DNA from: Clitopilus passeckerianus | Lineage: Eukaryota > Basidiomycota > Agaricomycetes > Agaricales > Entolomataceae | NCBI GenBank assembly: GCA_944990035.1 | Contig: CALYLX010000092.1 | Location: 78,113-142,112, forward strand | Direction: 5' to 3' | Length of the DNA stretch: 64,000 bases | Shown: positions 10,051 through 21,861 of the stretch, piece by piece | Layout: each line of letters starts with the position of its first letter | Position numbering within the stretch: position 1 is the stretch's first letter | Made by a program: the position numbers and the translations under genes | The notes under the pieces: model-generated | The model's input: only the letters and a program-made list of their open reading frames with translations | Database searches by the model: none | Told to the model about the DNA's origin: nothing

Positions 10051-12377
10051 ATGAGCTTCACGACCCTTGCGACGACCTCTATAGCCAATACGTCGACAGC
10101 GAAGATAAAGCGGCAGGACAGCTACTCCGGTAGCATTCTGCTAACCCCGACCAAGAAGAGGAAGATTGATGAGAAACACGGAGCTGGTAGCAATGTTGCT
10201 TTCTCCCCGCATGCTGGCCCCTCGCCTGAAATCCAGCTAATATCGAAACCAAGAAACATTTCACAACCACAAGGGGCCCAACCGACTTCCGGGAGGGAGG
10301 GTCCAACCCAGATTATTGACCTCACGGAGGCTTCTCCCAGCTATAACCATGTTGACGTATTCAACTGGACTTTTACTCCCGAATCCGTTGTAACATGTTG
10401 GGTGAAGGATGTTATGAACATAACGCCTTCCGACACTCGTAAGTACCTCTATGGCTCATCTAACAAGATACAGGGCTGAATGAATTGGATGTTTCAGACG
10501 ACTTTTGGTGGCTTGGCAAGTTTAGTCGAGTCCCCTGCCGGATGGTGCGCATATGTGGCTTGATCGTTGGCGTCAAGGTGGACGAGAAGCAGATACGATA
10601 TACTGGTAAATCTCCCCGTAACTGTCGCATACATCTCATCTAACTTCATCTCTTGGGCTATTGTAGTCGACGATGGTACAGCAGTCATTGAGTGCTACCA
10701 TTCCATACCCCGGAAATCCCAGCCACGCAAAGTGGACAATATCACTGATGCGAGCATGTTCTTCTCGGATCTTCCTACACCGGTCGCAAATGTTGGTCAC
10801 TCGGTGCAGATTACTGGAAAGGCTACTAAGCACTATGAGTCACGAGTTATAAAAGTTACCAGAGATTCGGGTTCCGTAGGTGAGGTTTCGAATCCTGACC
10901 CGAGTCGACCTCCTGCTGACCAATTTTGTTTTCTTCCACAGAGAGGTGTAGCTATAATGAGGAGCCTAAACATTGGGCAACTGTTCGTCAACTCCACGAA
11001 TCGCACTATGACTTGGCTACGCCATTCGAGGTTCCGAAATTCACTAAAACTCCGTCAACAACAGTAGGAGCATCACTTAGATCATCTTCCAGCCCAGTGA
11101 AATTCGTGGAGCCGCAGACACCATCCACGACCCTCAGGGGAGTGGCAATGGAGACACCGAGCACGGTCGCCGGAACACCGTCCACTGTTCATTTGAGCCC
11201 GGAGAAAGCGAACGGTTATCAGGTATGGTATATGCGTCTTTTTATGATTCAACCTAACTCACATTTGCCCCAGTCCCCGCAGAAACTGCGACACCCGTCG
11301 AAATTGAGTTCGCGAAACTTGATAGTCAATACATTTAGGATCTATGTCAAGCATTATATGGATTATGCTCCCCGGCCGACCCCTACGATCGACTTGACTG
11401 GGGATGAGACGGAAGATGAAGACCCTGATGCCCCAGCGACACCAACTAGGAGGAGTTCTCGAAATCTCATTCTTGCTCAACGAACCCCGCGTCCCGGAGC
11501 ATATACCCAGTCCATTGATAATGGGCAAACACCACGGCCACGCATACAGGCACTTTCTTTCTCCGGCGACCCCCCAGGACCATCTACCACGCGCGCGCCA
11601 ATACCTACCACCTCAAACAGTCAGGAGCATATGGGCTTCACCCTATCTTACCTTCGTCGAGTTCCAGTGCTAGCAGAGCTGGCTCGGAGAGTGGTGAGGG
11701 CTGAAGAGAAGCGACGGGCAAAGGCTGAGCATGGGGAGAAGAAGACGTCTCGCGAGTCTCAGCGGACGTCAGCTTCCACTAGCTCGAGCAAGCCTATCTC
11801 CTCACGGAGTGCGTCCTCCAGCGCGACGTACAGGGATGACGGAATGACCGGGAAGAGGATGAAGAGGTTGTTCCAGCAAGTTGTCGTTGACATGATGAAA
11901 GAGGGAAGCATTGTCATCTGGGATGGGCCTGCACGGCCTAGTATACCTGTTAGTGGGGTGACCGGGCCGAACGACAGTAGGATGTGGAAGGCTGACTCCT
12001 CCACTATATCGACTGCCTCGGCGGACAACTCGATATTCTCAGTTGCTTCATCCGCCCCGCAGATTGTCGAAGAAGACATCTCAATGTCGGATCCGGAGGA
12101 TAACGAGGAATCATATCTCCCTCTCACACCCTCCTTCCTTTCTACCTATGTGGAGTCCTCTATCAAAGCTATCTTGAAACGGGAACAGCCCTTGAGGAGG
12201 CGGGGCAAGTTGGTGGGAGGCGCGACGAAGGAGACGATCCTTGGTAGGCTTAGGAGAGATGATAGGTGGCGGTTCCTTGGGGAGTGGCATATTGAGGAGG
12301 CACTTAGGTGGTTGGAGCAGGAGGGAAGGGCGTGGTGTGTGGATCCTAGGGGAGGGAAATGGGAATTAGCGGAGTAA
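10051..12377 (+). CDS. STN1: STN1-like OB-fold telomere protein (CST complex)
   Basis: Predicted Stn1-type subunit of the CST complex (Cdc13/CTC1-Stn1-Ten1), which caps telomeres and recruits DNA polymerase alpha-primase. The N-terminus is Ser/Thr-rich with a possible nuclear signal (TPTKKRKID). The OB fold follows over three exons: FNWTFTPESVVTCWVKDV, then VRICGLIVGVKVDEKQIRYT, then VDDGTAVIECYHSIP, the last being the characteristic Stn1 strand. The part EEPKHWATVRQLHESHYDL matches the Stn1 helix after the OB fold. A helical block RHPSKLSSRNLIVNTFRIYV follows, then a long disordered middle part. The last 80 residues (LRRDDRWRFLGEWHIEEALR) look like a winged-helix domain, as in Stn1 C-termini. 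Introns near 10440-10475, 10605-10668, 10880-10940 and 11223-11273 (in-frame) fit. The total, about 700 residues, is long for yeast Stn1 but plausible in basidiomycetes. The assignment is from motifs only. Confidence 0.75.
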
Positions 12378-12682
12378 TCAGCTTCAAACGGTTGACATTG
12401 TATCGATTTCTACTCAGATCTAGTAGGGCTATGGAATAGGTAACTGGTGTAGGTGTACGTTATGAATACTCAGGGAGGATTCAGTTTTCGAAAGAATCTT
12501 GGAAAGGGTGTACACCCTCCCCGGCTCGTGCGAAGTAAATGGAACTGATCTTGGGTAGCTACTCCAACACAACATTGCATGTGCATACATTCTGGAATAG
12601 TTCGATCTACCGCTAGACTCGTTCGAATGGTATCGATTGGTACAATGCCATAAAAAAAGCGATGTATTGAGTATGAGCTAGC

Positions 12683-15600
12683 TTATTCTTCTTCGTCCGC
12701 CCCATCGTTGATTCCTATGCTGACCCCCTCTTCTGTGTCCTTACTGTCATCGTAGACCTCTGATTCGTCGAACCACGAATAGCACTCTCTTCCGGCAAAC
12801 CAAACTGGTTTCAACGACGTCAATCCTGTAATGAATCTAGGATCCTGACGGGGATGCTCCGAGAAGAGTTTACGGGAACCAAGGAGAAACGCATAAAGAT
12901 CTTTGTTACCAATTACCGGATAGACCGACGGAGAACAACCATGAACGTAGATCGTATAGCGTGGGTGACGCCTGCTAGCTGCCACGCGCGAGGAAGCACG
13001 TTTTGGACCCTCTTCCATTAGAACTTTTGACAGAGAAATGTCCATCGGATTGGATAAACCCGCATTTGTGGGGGTGGTGGGCCCAGTTTTAGGACGTTTG
13101 TTCGGATCAGCCTTTCTGGCACCACCATCGGGGAGGTCGCGTTTGCGGGAATTCGAAATTGGCTGGTTAGGCAGCTTTGGCTGGACGCCTAACTCCATCA
13201 CGATGACAATGAAGGGATTGAGTTGCTGGTCTGTATCCTTAGGAACGGGAGGGAAGAAGCCAACTTGAGCCGCATTTATACGGACCTTGACGCGAGAGCT
13301 AGCTTTATCCCGGTTTTTCACTGATATAAGGATCCCCGAGATGTGTTGCAGGCGGATGTCCCGAGGTTTCTTTGGGTCTCCGCTTTCAAAAAAGATGGGA
13401 ATCACTATGTTGATACCTTCTTTGGTAGGATGACATTGAATTCCCATTCCGCGAAGAAAAGCCGCCAAGGCTGCCCATGCTGTGGATCCCGAGTCGTCCC
13501 ACGCCCTGTTGAAATGGGTAAAGCGAACTTTAGCATGCTTGAAAGCATCCTCAAAGGTAACATCGCCGGGGAGATTGTCAGGTCGGGAATTCCTGATCTT
13601 CTCCCAGTTTTCAGGTCCAAGTAGTGCTTGGAAAAACTCAGCCACTGAAACAGCGTTGCTGAAATAGGTATGCTCTTCGGAGTCATGGGCGCGGTCATAA
13701 GCCAAAGTGAGGAGCAGACGGGCGACCATTTCGCCGCGCTCTCCTTTGGATATGAGTCCATTATCGACATGGCGCTTGAGCACCTGGGCTACAACATCCT
13801 TCTCCCCTGGATGTTTTCGGCGGAGTTGACACATGAGTTGGGCTGCCGCCTCGGCGAGCACGGGCTCGGATGGATACCCAGAGATGCAATATTCTCTATG
13901 TGCAGGAACAGAATAAGCGACCCTCATGTGGCTTTCGACGAGTTGAGATTCGATTGCTGAGACAGACTGTCGATGGGGATCAAAGTCAAGTAGAACGCGG
14001 AGATCCAGGACTGTCAGACGTGCGGCGCCGGCCTGAGTGAGGGTGTTAGGTTTGCCGTGGTGGGAAACCAACTCCGATTCGGGGGATTGGTGGTCAAATT
14101 TAAGGAATTCGTGGAGTTTGCTATTGCACCTCAACTTTGATGATGCGAATGGAATAATATCGTCCGCTTTTAGGGTTGCATCGAGCTTGCCATAGCGCGT
14201 CCAGAACCTTCAAAAAGTTTCAGTGCGATGAAAATCTATCAAAAAAGGGGACTTACAGAGGACGGCCGAAAGAACACATGAACTCAATCCCACATATCTT
14301 CTCGAGCGTTATTGGTTGATAGTGTGACTGCGGGTACAAATCTTTGAAAATTGGAAAATCAGGGTGACAATCGAAAGACAGCTCGGTGAAAGGAGCGTGT
14401 ACAGCCAGGAGGTCCCCACGAGAAGAAGGAAGTTTGTCCCACAAAGGCGCGTGACGCTCGAGACTGGAGTTTGTTGAAAGGAATACACTAAACAAGTTGA
14501 ACGTACTCAGAGAGTTGAGTGCTGAACACAGGGCATCAAAGTGGGTTCCTATGTGTTGGTCTTCGTCGATCTGGCATCGGCGTTTGGACAGGGTATGACA
14601 TTCGTCAAAGTACACAAGGATGGAAGGAGTCTCTTGTGTTTGTCGGACCCCGAAGTCTTTAATGATTGCCAGAAGGTTGGTCAGAGATTCGCGTGTACGT
14701 GGCAAGGCTGACTGCTTGAACCATGTGGTCTAGTACGATGAGTGGAGAACCACAGAAGAAAAAGCTTAAGGAGTTGACTCACTCCTTCTTCAGGCAGATT
14801 ATTATTTCCAGCAGCTTCACGTTTCCTTTCAGCTTCCTGATAACATCTTAATTCTCAACTAGTTGTGTGAAAAATAAATACGTACCTGTAAAACTTGAGG
14901 TTGGAGCTGTACAGCTCTTTTGATAGCTTCCCGGTAAAGCATGCGTCGATTGCTGTCAGTACCGCTCAATGCAGACTCTTTCAGGTAAGTGTGCCAGCGA
15001 GAAGGAAGATCGGCTCCCCAGTGTTTGAAAGTTTTGAGCGCCTCCCCAACAACCTCAAATAATTTGGCAAAGAACAAAAGGAAATAGCCGCCAGCTTCCA
15101 GGCGAGTCAGATGCTCAGGGAACGAAAGGAAGTAGTCTCGAACACCGTCATCAGGTAGAGGATATGCGTTTTCTACGGTACATGCGTCAAAAGCTGTGGA
15201 CGACAAGATCGAGGGTCGACTAACCTTTGTCGGTTGAACGGATATTAAAAGGGATAGTAAACAAAGATTTCGCCACCTCGTCGATGGCACGCGACTTTCC
15301 CATACCAGAACTCTGAATAATCGCGAAGAAACGGGTGTAAGGTTTGCCCCCATCCTCATTAGCTGCACGGATTGCTTCCCTCAGCCTATCATGAGCTGTT
15401 CCCTGATAAGGGACTCCCCAAGCGGCCTCAGTAGTTGTTTCGGGTCAGAAGAGTAAACGGCTGGTCAATATACCACATACCCTTCCCTTTCAGACCCATT
15501 TTAGCATTGAGTACTCGTCATAGTTCCTGAATAACAGGATATTCACCTTCCAGGTAAATGTTCTCCTCTTTCCGATTGGCCGGTTTTGTCCGCCCTTCTA

Positions 15601-15880
15601 CTAATTCTTTTTCGATAGAAGCCACCTCGAGCTCCACTAAGCTGGATATAAGTAACTACACCCTCCAAATGAGCCCGAAAATACATAACAACACACTTTT
15701 CTCCAGAACATCTTCGTTAATTCCATCTGCCTCGAACCAGCCCGAAACCTCTTCCTCTTCCTTGAAATCGAGTAGAAGAGAAATTTTTTTCCGATACCAG
15801 GTCGGATCTCTGTCCCGACGAGTATCAATCCTCCGCCACATGTTTGCGAGTAATCTCACAGAGGAATCATTATTAGCCAT
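12683..15880 (-). CDS. P-loop ATPase of an expanded fungal family
   Basis: Large multi-exon protein with an NTPase core, cellular role unknown. The proposed first exon at 15880 (MANNDSSVRLLANMWRRI, then WYRKKISLLLDF) is matched by the decayed copy at 61217-61881. The next parts carry the Walker A motif in FAIIQSSGMGKSRAIDEVA (near 15,290), then AYPLPDDGVRDYFLSF, a helical region, and Walker B in SILVYFDECHTLSKR (near 14,610). The long last exon (14208-12683) has a nuclear-signal-like KRPKTGPTTP. Introns near 15172-15222, 14833-14883, 14734-14780 and 14209-14256 fit in phase; the junctions between 15,420 and 15,690 are less sure. I recall similar proteins with SSGMGKS and DECHxL from agaricomycete genomes, where they are expanded. 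They resemble STAND/AAA-type NTPases and may be related to the NTPases of Crinkler proteins, but that link is inference. Confidence 0.65.
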
Positions 15881-15933
15881 ATTCAAGATGAGGGGTTATG
15901 GCAATGGACAACTGAATGGACTCTATTTGCCAT

Positions 15934-16020
15934 TGTTTGGAGAGGTTCCAGTTCCGGATCTATGTTCTCGTTCCATTGATACGTTCCCGAAGTACGTTCC
16001 ATGTGCGTTCCAAACACTCA
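15934..16020. repeat. GTTCC-motif cluster 1
   Basis: Six GTTCC words within about 85 bases, mostly as (a/g)cgttcc, spaced 8-20 bases. The same motif recurs at 16383-16500 and near 17,241. It is not a strict tandem repeat, because the spacers differ. Confidence 0.5.
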
Positions 16021-16382
16021 ATTGTTGATGTATTTTTTACTGGATTTGAATGCAATTTAGTGAAGACTACGTACCGGTCGTCAGTAATTCTAGCCTTTTC
16101 GACCCCAGCGAGCCTTCGGCTTATTTGACATTTGGTGTCACCTCCTTGATCGGTAACTCTACATAGAACGTCTAGGGAGGGGGTCTCTGATAAATACGCG
16201 GTGCAAAGGCCCTCGGATACACAAAACGTGCACGGGCTGAATGAGTCGAAAGGTAAGATTTATACAAGTGGGCTTATAATAATGTTTTCACAGCGATCAA
16301 AATTCTCGATCACTTTGTGTAAGAAGCCTTGTATTAGTAGCTTGTGGGCTTTGGATTTGCTTGGGAACAGTTGAGTTACCAG

Positions 16383-16500
16383 CTTGCGTTCCACTTAAGT
16401 TCCATTTCTCGCTCATGTTACGCCTTGCGTTTCCTTTACGTTCCAATTTTTACACTCACGTTCCATACGTTCCGGCCTTGCGTTCCTTGCGTTCCAGCCG
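16383..16500. repeat. GTTCC-motif cluster 2
   Basis: Seven GTTCC words in about 115 bases, the densest part being cgttccttgcgttccag near 16,480. They have the same (a/g)cgttcc form as cluster 1. Function unknown; it could be part of a non-autonomous mobile element or a protein-binding array. Confidence 0.5.
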
Positions 16501-18827
16501 TGGGAATCTTCATCAATCGGAGCTTCAAATGACTGAGCGTCGGATTCCTGAGGCTCGATAGTCAAGCGTGTATTGACTTCATTTGTTTTACTATATTATA
16601 TTCACCGTATAATTTACCTCTTAATACAGCTTAGACTATATTACAAGGCTTATACCTCTCAAAATAATCCTTACCAGACGTGATACTCCGGTGCTGATAC
16701 CTTTGGCTGGTCGGGTGAACTGGACTGACGTTTGCAACAGCATAAAAGTATATACTGTTCCAATTTTACAGTAGGATCACCATATATTCTCTCTGGTATA
16801 TACACAAATAGTTTCAAGGCTTAATGACAGGCGCACTAGCCTCCACAATGCCAATTCCTCAGTGTTCAAAGCCTTTAGTTGTAGTATCGCCCGATCGTGA
16901 TGCGCCTTCCCCATCGGGAAGAGCGCCCTCCTCCTCCCCGAAAATCCCAATTTTTCTCCTCCCTTCGGGGGTGGGAAGATAATTCCGCTCCCCTCACGTG
17001 ACAGTAAAGTCCCTACGTTTTGCTGTGTTGAAAAACCAACTGCGTGGTTTCATCCGACAATGGTTGGAAAATGATGAGCTGAGAATCTAACCAAAATCTT
17101 CGTACCTTAATAGGATGTTTCTTGATGACTGAAAATCAGCCATCGTTTCAGCCACACTTCATTCATCCCAATATCGGATGAAAAACCTCTTTCATACCCC
17201 AAAGCGGATGAATTTCAGCACTCTTTGGGACTACAGTGTACGTTCCATACGTTACCGTTCCAGTGGAACGTATGCGTTACATGCGTTACCTATGAAAGCC
17301 GCAATTTGCATCTTACAGCGTTAAATATCATACATATGTGTTATAAACTACCTTTTTCTACCTATACGTGCTTTGTTTTGTTCTAGAAGTGATTTTGAGC
17401 GTGAACGACGCCAACCTCGATCAAGCAGATTTGGTCGGAGTTCGAACTAGATTGATGCTCGCGCGCCCCACTGATGGCCGCGCGCTTGGCCCCGGCAGCA
17501 CGTCACGTGGGCTTATTTCTCAGAAGCTAAGTACAGAGTTTTGGCGTCGGAATTTCATACTCCATAAGAGGCTGAGTTAGGCTACTCAAATAAATAGGAG
17601 CTGAAGTTCATAGGTAAGGTAAATCATGCTTTAAACTACAGTCTTGAGCCTTTATACGTAGGATCCGGCGGCTGGACACGCGCATAGCCTGCTTACTCGA
17701 CCGTCTCAACGGCCCTACGCGAGGGGGCGTGACAAGTCATGTCAGCATTTGCAAGCACGAGCAAACAGCCCGTCGACCACCGGCACTGGTGACGCCCTCC
17801 CTTGAAAGTCAACCTCACACCCTCAACCATGCACGTCCAGACTCCACACAGGGAAGAGCACCTCTGGTGGGTCAAGACTCGAGCAAATGGCCATTGCTTG
17901 AGTCCTGACCCTCTAGAGATGCTTTTGGGCCTGAACTGCCTGCACTATTTGGCACAGTCTGATGGTTGGCACACCGAAATACAACTCAAGAGCGCTCAAG
18001 CCTGAGCACCCATTGAAGCAGAAGTACACCGCCAACTAGCCTGAAGTTATCCAACTCCCAATATGCATTCTAAATAGACCCCGACCAGATCTATGCAATC
18101 CCCTCTCGCAACTCCTTCACCTCGTGGCGAGCCCGCCTCGTCCTCATCTCAGCTTAAGCGGTCATTGTGGTACTCGAAGAACTACTAGCGTAGATGGATT
18201 ATAAATTAGTGTATCATGATGTGCTTGCTACCTTATCAGTCCCATAATACATCTACTTTACATTTCCTGCACGCAACTGAATATTGAGGAGCACGGATAG
18301 GCATAATGCTGTCAAATATATGCTCAAATTCATGTCAGACTATGAGCTAAAATTCCCGCCTCAGATTGGCTGAAATCCAGCCTTCTGATTGAAAGTCCAG
18401 GGGTATGAAACTTAAAATATTTGTTAATCTCTCAACATAAAAAACCATAAGCTAAATGGTGGGTTTTCAGCCAGCTGATTGTCAAATCAACCAACTTCGT
18501 GCGTAAAATTCATCGTGAAAGGTCCCGAATTACAGCTTGACGAAGTTCTCCTTCATCACTTATTTGGCGCTATTTCACCACTTTTGTTAACAAAATTCAT
18601 TAGAATTGGTGGCTGAAAATCATACGTTTCAAGCTGCACAGTGGTAAAAAGTATGTACCCCTTGTTTGGACACTGACTTCTTCAAGTTGTTGACTGACCA
18701 GAACATGGGAGACAGGGGGACACTGTACGTTCCGCGGCACGAAATATGGATAGACTATACTATTGTGGCTTCGCAATCCAGGATTGGCGCTCTTCTGTAA
18801 GCCTTCCCAGCCGTTCAGCGATACCTT

Positions 18828-19133
18828 CTATCTTTGCACGGTTTTGAGTCCATTGCTGCCCACTTGGGTCGTCGAATCATTGATCGTCAAGTTGAAATCA
18901 GCGACCTTCTTCGGAGTACAGTAGTCCTTGGTTGAGGTTGGACTCTCAGGATGGAATATTTGGACGTGATTTACTGTAACAGCGAATTCATACGGGCTGC
19001 CAGGACCGGCCACATGCTGCGTGCCGTTTATTTGGAAGCTGAGCCTCTCGCTAACTCGCGTTATTTTACTTTCGATTAGATATTCCCAATTTTGCGAAGT
19101 CGTACTACCATGGCCATGGCCAGCTGCAGTCAA
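18828..19133 (-). CDS. Uncertain ORF downstream of membrane paralogue 2
   Basis: 101-codon open frame on the minus strand beginning just after the end of the membrane-protein gene. The translation (with RLSFQINGTQHVAGPG and FAVTVNHVQIFHPE) reads like a soluble beta-rich protein rather than random shadow, and upstream in another frame is a plausible NDICPESGPTAIKISLQARG. No family is recognised, no clean start or splice join was found, and it may be a fragment of a larger or frame-broken gene. Confidence 0.25.
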   Translation of the reverse strand: MTAAGHGHGSTTSQNWEYLIESKITRVSERLSFQINGTQHVAGPGSPYEFAVTVNHVQIFHPESPTSTKDYCTPKKVADFNLTINDSTTQVGSNGLKTVQR

Positions 19134-19198
19134 CCCCTGGCTTGTAGGCTAATTTTGATCGCTGTAGGGCCTGACTCAGGGCAAATGTCATTTACAAG

Positions 19199-20033
19199 TT
19201 ATTGTATACTAGAAGAGTATGCGAGTCGAAGTAGAGTGCAATCAGGTAGGCATATGGCAGGTGCAATAACGTAGTAAGCAACCATCGTAAACGAAAAGGA
19301 CGAAACAGAGCGGTAGCCTTGAGATCGTTGGGCCTCGGGTGCATTTGTCTGCTGCCGCCTTGAGGCCTTTGGTCGTGAGCGCCACTCCAGGTATTTCGTC
19401 TTCATCCATTTAAAGTCCCGTACGAGGAGACTATCCTCGGCAAACCCCATCATATATAATATAATTGCTAGGAGAATGCTCCAGCACAAAATGACTCCAG
19501 GCCAAATATAGTCCTTGAAGATAACGAAAACATGGACCCCTATAGTCACCACGAAGAGTAGAGTCGCGAGCAACTGGAGCTGATCGCATAAAGCAAAGTA
19601 GAATCGGAGATTTTCAGCCTTGGGTTTATCCTCGGGCTTGAGCTCAATCGAGTAAAGTGAGGCCAAGGCCGCACCACGGCTGGCAATGATGATGATGGCG
19701 AGGTGAAGTGACATGGCGAGGAATGAGAAGAGGGTGCCGATGTCGAAGATGGTGGGGTGTGTGTCACCGACTATGTCCCTTACGAGGGACAGGAACGCGA
19801 CAATGACCGAAGATGCGAATGTTGACTTTGAGGTGCGGTGAATCGTCAGATCAGGGGCAGGTCATGATCATAGTACGAGGACCCACGATGACGACTGGCA
19901 TATTGAACTGGGAGCTGACATTTTCAAAGCCGTTGTGGCGCTGCGGTTGAGTTCCTTGCGGTGTGAGAGGTGGTTCAGGAGACGTGCAAGTAGGCGTAGT
20001 CTTCCCGGACCCAGTTTCGATGTTCGAAGCCAT
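19199..20033 (-). CDS. Four-helix membrane protein, paralogue 2
   Basis: Second member of the membrane family (see 5292-6129 and 31941-33191). Two exons (20033-19887 and 19825-19199) join in phase 0 over a 61-base intron, giving 257 residues. The N-terminus (MASNIETGSGKTTPTC...) is polar. Before the intron stands SSQFNMPVVIV, nearly the same as CSQFNMQVVIV of paralogue 3; after it comes STFASSVIVAFLSLVRDIV. Further helices: LAMSLHLAIIIIASRGAALA, LLATLLFVVTIGVHVFVIF and WPGVILCWSILLAIILYMMG. The C-terminal tail is basic (RSRPKASRRQQ) and then hydrophobic again near the end. No enzyme motif is visible. The intron position, phase and flanking residues agree with the other two copies, supporting both the gene model and common descent. 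Confidence 0.7.
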
Positions 20034-20553
20034 GAGAATAGGGAAGGCGAAGTGTTGAAGAGAAGTCGGAGGCTGAGAGTGTTGCATATTTTATACCTTC
20101 CAGAACCAGGCAAATCTTGTTCCCATGGGAGGACGCACCTTCACCATTCAACGGCGACAAGTACACACCGAAAACATGGCCAAAAGTAGTACCGCCATTG
20201 GCGGACAGAGACTCTAGGAGCGGCTCCCTTTTCCAGATTCGAATCTATTGGGTATGAGACGAGAGCTCACTTCATAAAACGCGACGGGAGCATGATCACT
20301 GGAATATTCGATCAATAGACGCCCAGGCGCTTATAGAAATTCAGGTCACAGACCTCTCTGGATTATACGGAGGGCCAAGTAGCCTTCGTACGAGGTTGTC
20401 AGGAGTCACCCAGCAAGTCTGGTAGAAATATCGACTCTAGTTGCCCGAAGAAAAGTTCTCGAAGTCGGCAAAAGAAGCTCATATTAGACTATCATTTTCT
20501 GACCAGTGGGGTTTCATTGAGAGTACGGCCGAAATTAATGGCGGTGAGCGCAT
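20034..20553. other. Intergenic region, nothing recognised
   Basis: About 520 bases, probably the promoter of membrane paralogue 2 plus the 3' flank of the next minus-strand ORF. No motif or repeat recognised. Confidence 0.4.
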
Positions 20554-20757
20554 CTAAGGTTGGAGGCAGTCCGGGCCTATCACAACTCTGCCAGTAGATA
20601 GCCTTTGCTTGCCGTAGACAAGGGCGTAGTTCTGACGGTCCCAGCCCATACATTCAGTGGTCGGTGAGTTTGAATAACCTCCTAGGCAAGCGGAGGCGGA
20701 AGATAGGGTACGAGAAAGCATCAGCGCGAGGAGGGGTGGAGATATTTTTACCACCAT
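20554..20757 (-). CDS. Candidate small secreted protein
   Basis: 67-codon ORF starting with the ATG at 20757. Its start MVVKISPPLLALMLSRTL followed by SSASA looks like a signal peptide; the remaining 45 residues hold three Cys (ACLGGY, TECMGW, GPDCLQP). No family is recognised. It lies on the same strand just after the NFKBIL1-like gene. Small secreted ORFs of this length arise by chance, so confidence is low. Confidence 0.3.
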   Translation of the reverse strand: MVVKISPPLLALMLSRTLSSASACLGGYSNSPTTECMGWDRQNYALVYGKQRLSTGRVVIGPDCLQP

Positions 20758-20928
20758 AACATTGTTGCAGTTCGGCAGCAGTTTTTGTACATGCGCCTTA
20801 GAAGTGAGGAACTGGGTATCGAATCGAGAAAAGAACATGGATATAGGCACGCACAGCACTACGCACTAAAAGCAATGGATATTTCCGCCCAACGCTGCAT
20901 CCACGAGGCTGCAGACTTACACGCTGTA

Positions 20929-21834
20929 CTACTTCCGGATACTCCTCTCTAACGAGTCAGCATTATTCAGCCTCGACAACACACCAAACACGACCTTGAT
21001 GCCCTGCTCGACACTCTCCCTATCCTGCTCGATCACCCTGCTTCTGATGGCTGTGAGTTTATCAGGGTGCCACCGCAGCAAAGACGCTCGTATACGGTCT
21101 TTCCGAGTCACAGGTCGATTCCGTACCGAGAGGTCGGCTAAAAGGAAAGACTCGACGGAGGAAGCTGTGATAGAGAACAAGTTGATCTCTGGTTTGGGCT
21201 CAACGTTCTTCTGCTTGTACCTGGTAATGGAGATCTCTATCTTGGGGTATTTCTGCGTTCCAATGGGTTGAGCTGGCGCTATGGGCCACGGTATATCGGC
21301 AAATGTCAATTCAGCTTCTTCCTCCCCCGGCTGCGTCCCTTTGTACAGGAGGAGTTCCTTCCATCGCCTCTCGTAGTCGTGCCACCGCTTTACGAGAGCT
21401 TCCTCCTTGTCCCTCAGCTCCAACTCTGCTTTCACTTTCCTCGTCCTCTCCCAGTCCCTCTTCCCTTCCTTGTCCCTCAACACGCCACCACACCTCACCC
21501 AGGACTCCTCGCCTCTGCGAGCCTCTTCTTCCTCCAACTTCAGCCGTTGCATACGTGACTCGAGTTCTTTCTGTTGTCGTGCGGCCCATTGAGTGTCGGC
21601 TTCCTCGTTAGCCTTCAACTCAACCTCTGCTTCCTGAGCCTTCCGCTCCTCTCTGAGAGCTTGCACATATTGTTTCCGTTCGAGAAGCCGGTTATAAGTC
21701 GAGCGTTGACCTTCAGGTGGAAATAGAATGTATCCCAAGCCACTCGAGGAGGATTTAGTGACGGCATTGAGATCCAAATCCTTCTGTTGCGTGAACGAAG
21801 GTTGCGGAATTGTTGAGGTCTTTGTGAGTAACAT
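20929..21834 (-). CDS. NFKBIL1-like protein with C-terminal J-like motif
   Basis: About 300 residues dominated by a charged coiled coil (residues about 40-150, with RKQYVQALREERKAQEAEVE and similar), then FADIPWPIAP, and a C-terminal part with RIRASLLRWHPDKLTAIRSR. That LRWHPDK motif next to a conserved helix is what I know from NF-kappa-B inhibitor-like 1 homologues and their fungal relatives, which keep only the C-terminal part; a degenerate J domain is suggested by the HPD triplet. In animals NFKBIL1 has been linked with mRNA processing; its fungal role is unclear to me. The in-frame ATG at 21834 was chosen; an upstream exon is possible because the open frame continues to 21861 and a splice acceptor-like gtgcttcag sits there. 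Confidence 0.55.
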   Translation of the reverse strand: MLLTKTSTIPQPSFTQQKDLDLNAVTKSSSSGLGYILFPPEGQRSTYNRLLERKQYVQALREERKAQEAEVELKANEEADTQWAARQQKELESRMQRLKLEEEEARRGEESWVRCGGVLRDKEGKRDWERTRKVKAELELRDKEEALVKRWHDYERRWKELLLYKGTQPGEEEAELTFADIPWPIAPAQPIGTQKYPKIEISITRYKQKNVEPKPEINLFSITASSVESFLLADLSVRNRPVTRKDRIRASLLRWHPDKLTAIRSRVIEQDRESVEQGIKVVFGVLSRLNNADSLERSIRK

Positions 21835-21861
21835 GGATGTTAGCAAAGAGCCCTGAAGCAC

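Larger units (their letters stand above)
15881..18827. other. Gene-poor tract with repeat-like sequence
   Basis: Nearly 3 kb with no gene I can support. Open frames are short and unconnected. It contains two dense clusters of GTTCC motifs (listed separately), a third smaller one at 17,241-17,290, two TCACGTGA-type palindromes (near 16,995 and 17,505), and several partial matches to a phrase like ggctgaaaatcat (near 17,125, 18,370, 18,470 and 18,610) that hint at an old dispersed repeat. No terminal repeats or transposase remnants were found by eye. Confidence 0.45.

Noticed and set aside
13038..13960. Plus-strand open frames opposite the ATPase gene
   Set aside because: They are antisense shadows of a long conserved coding exon.
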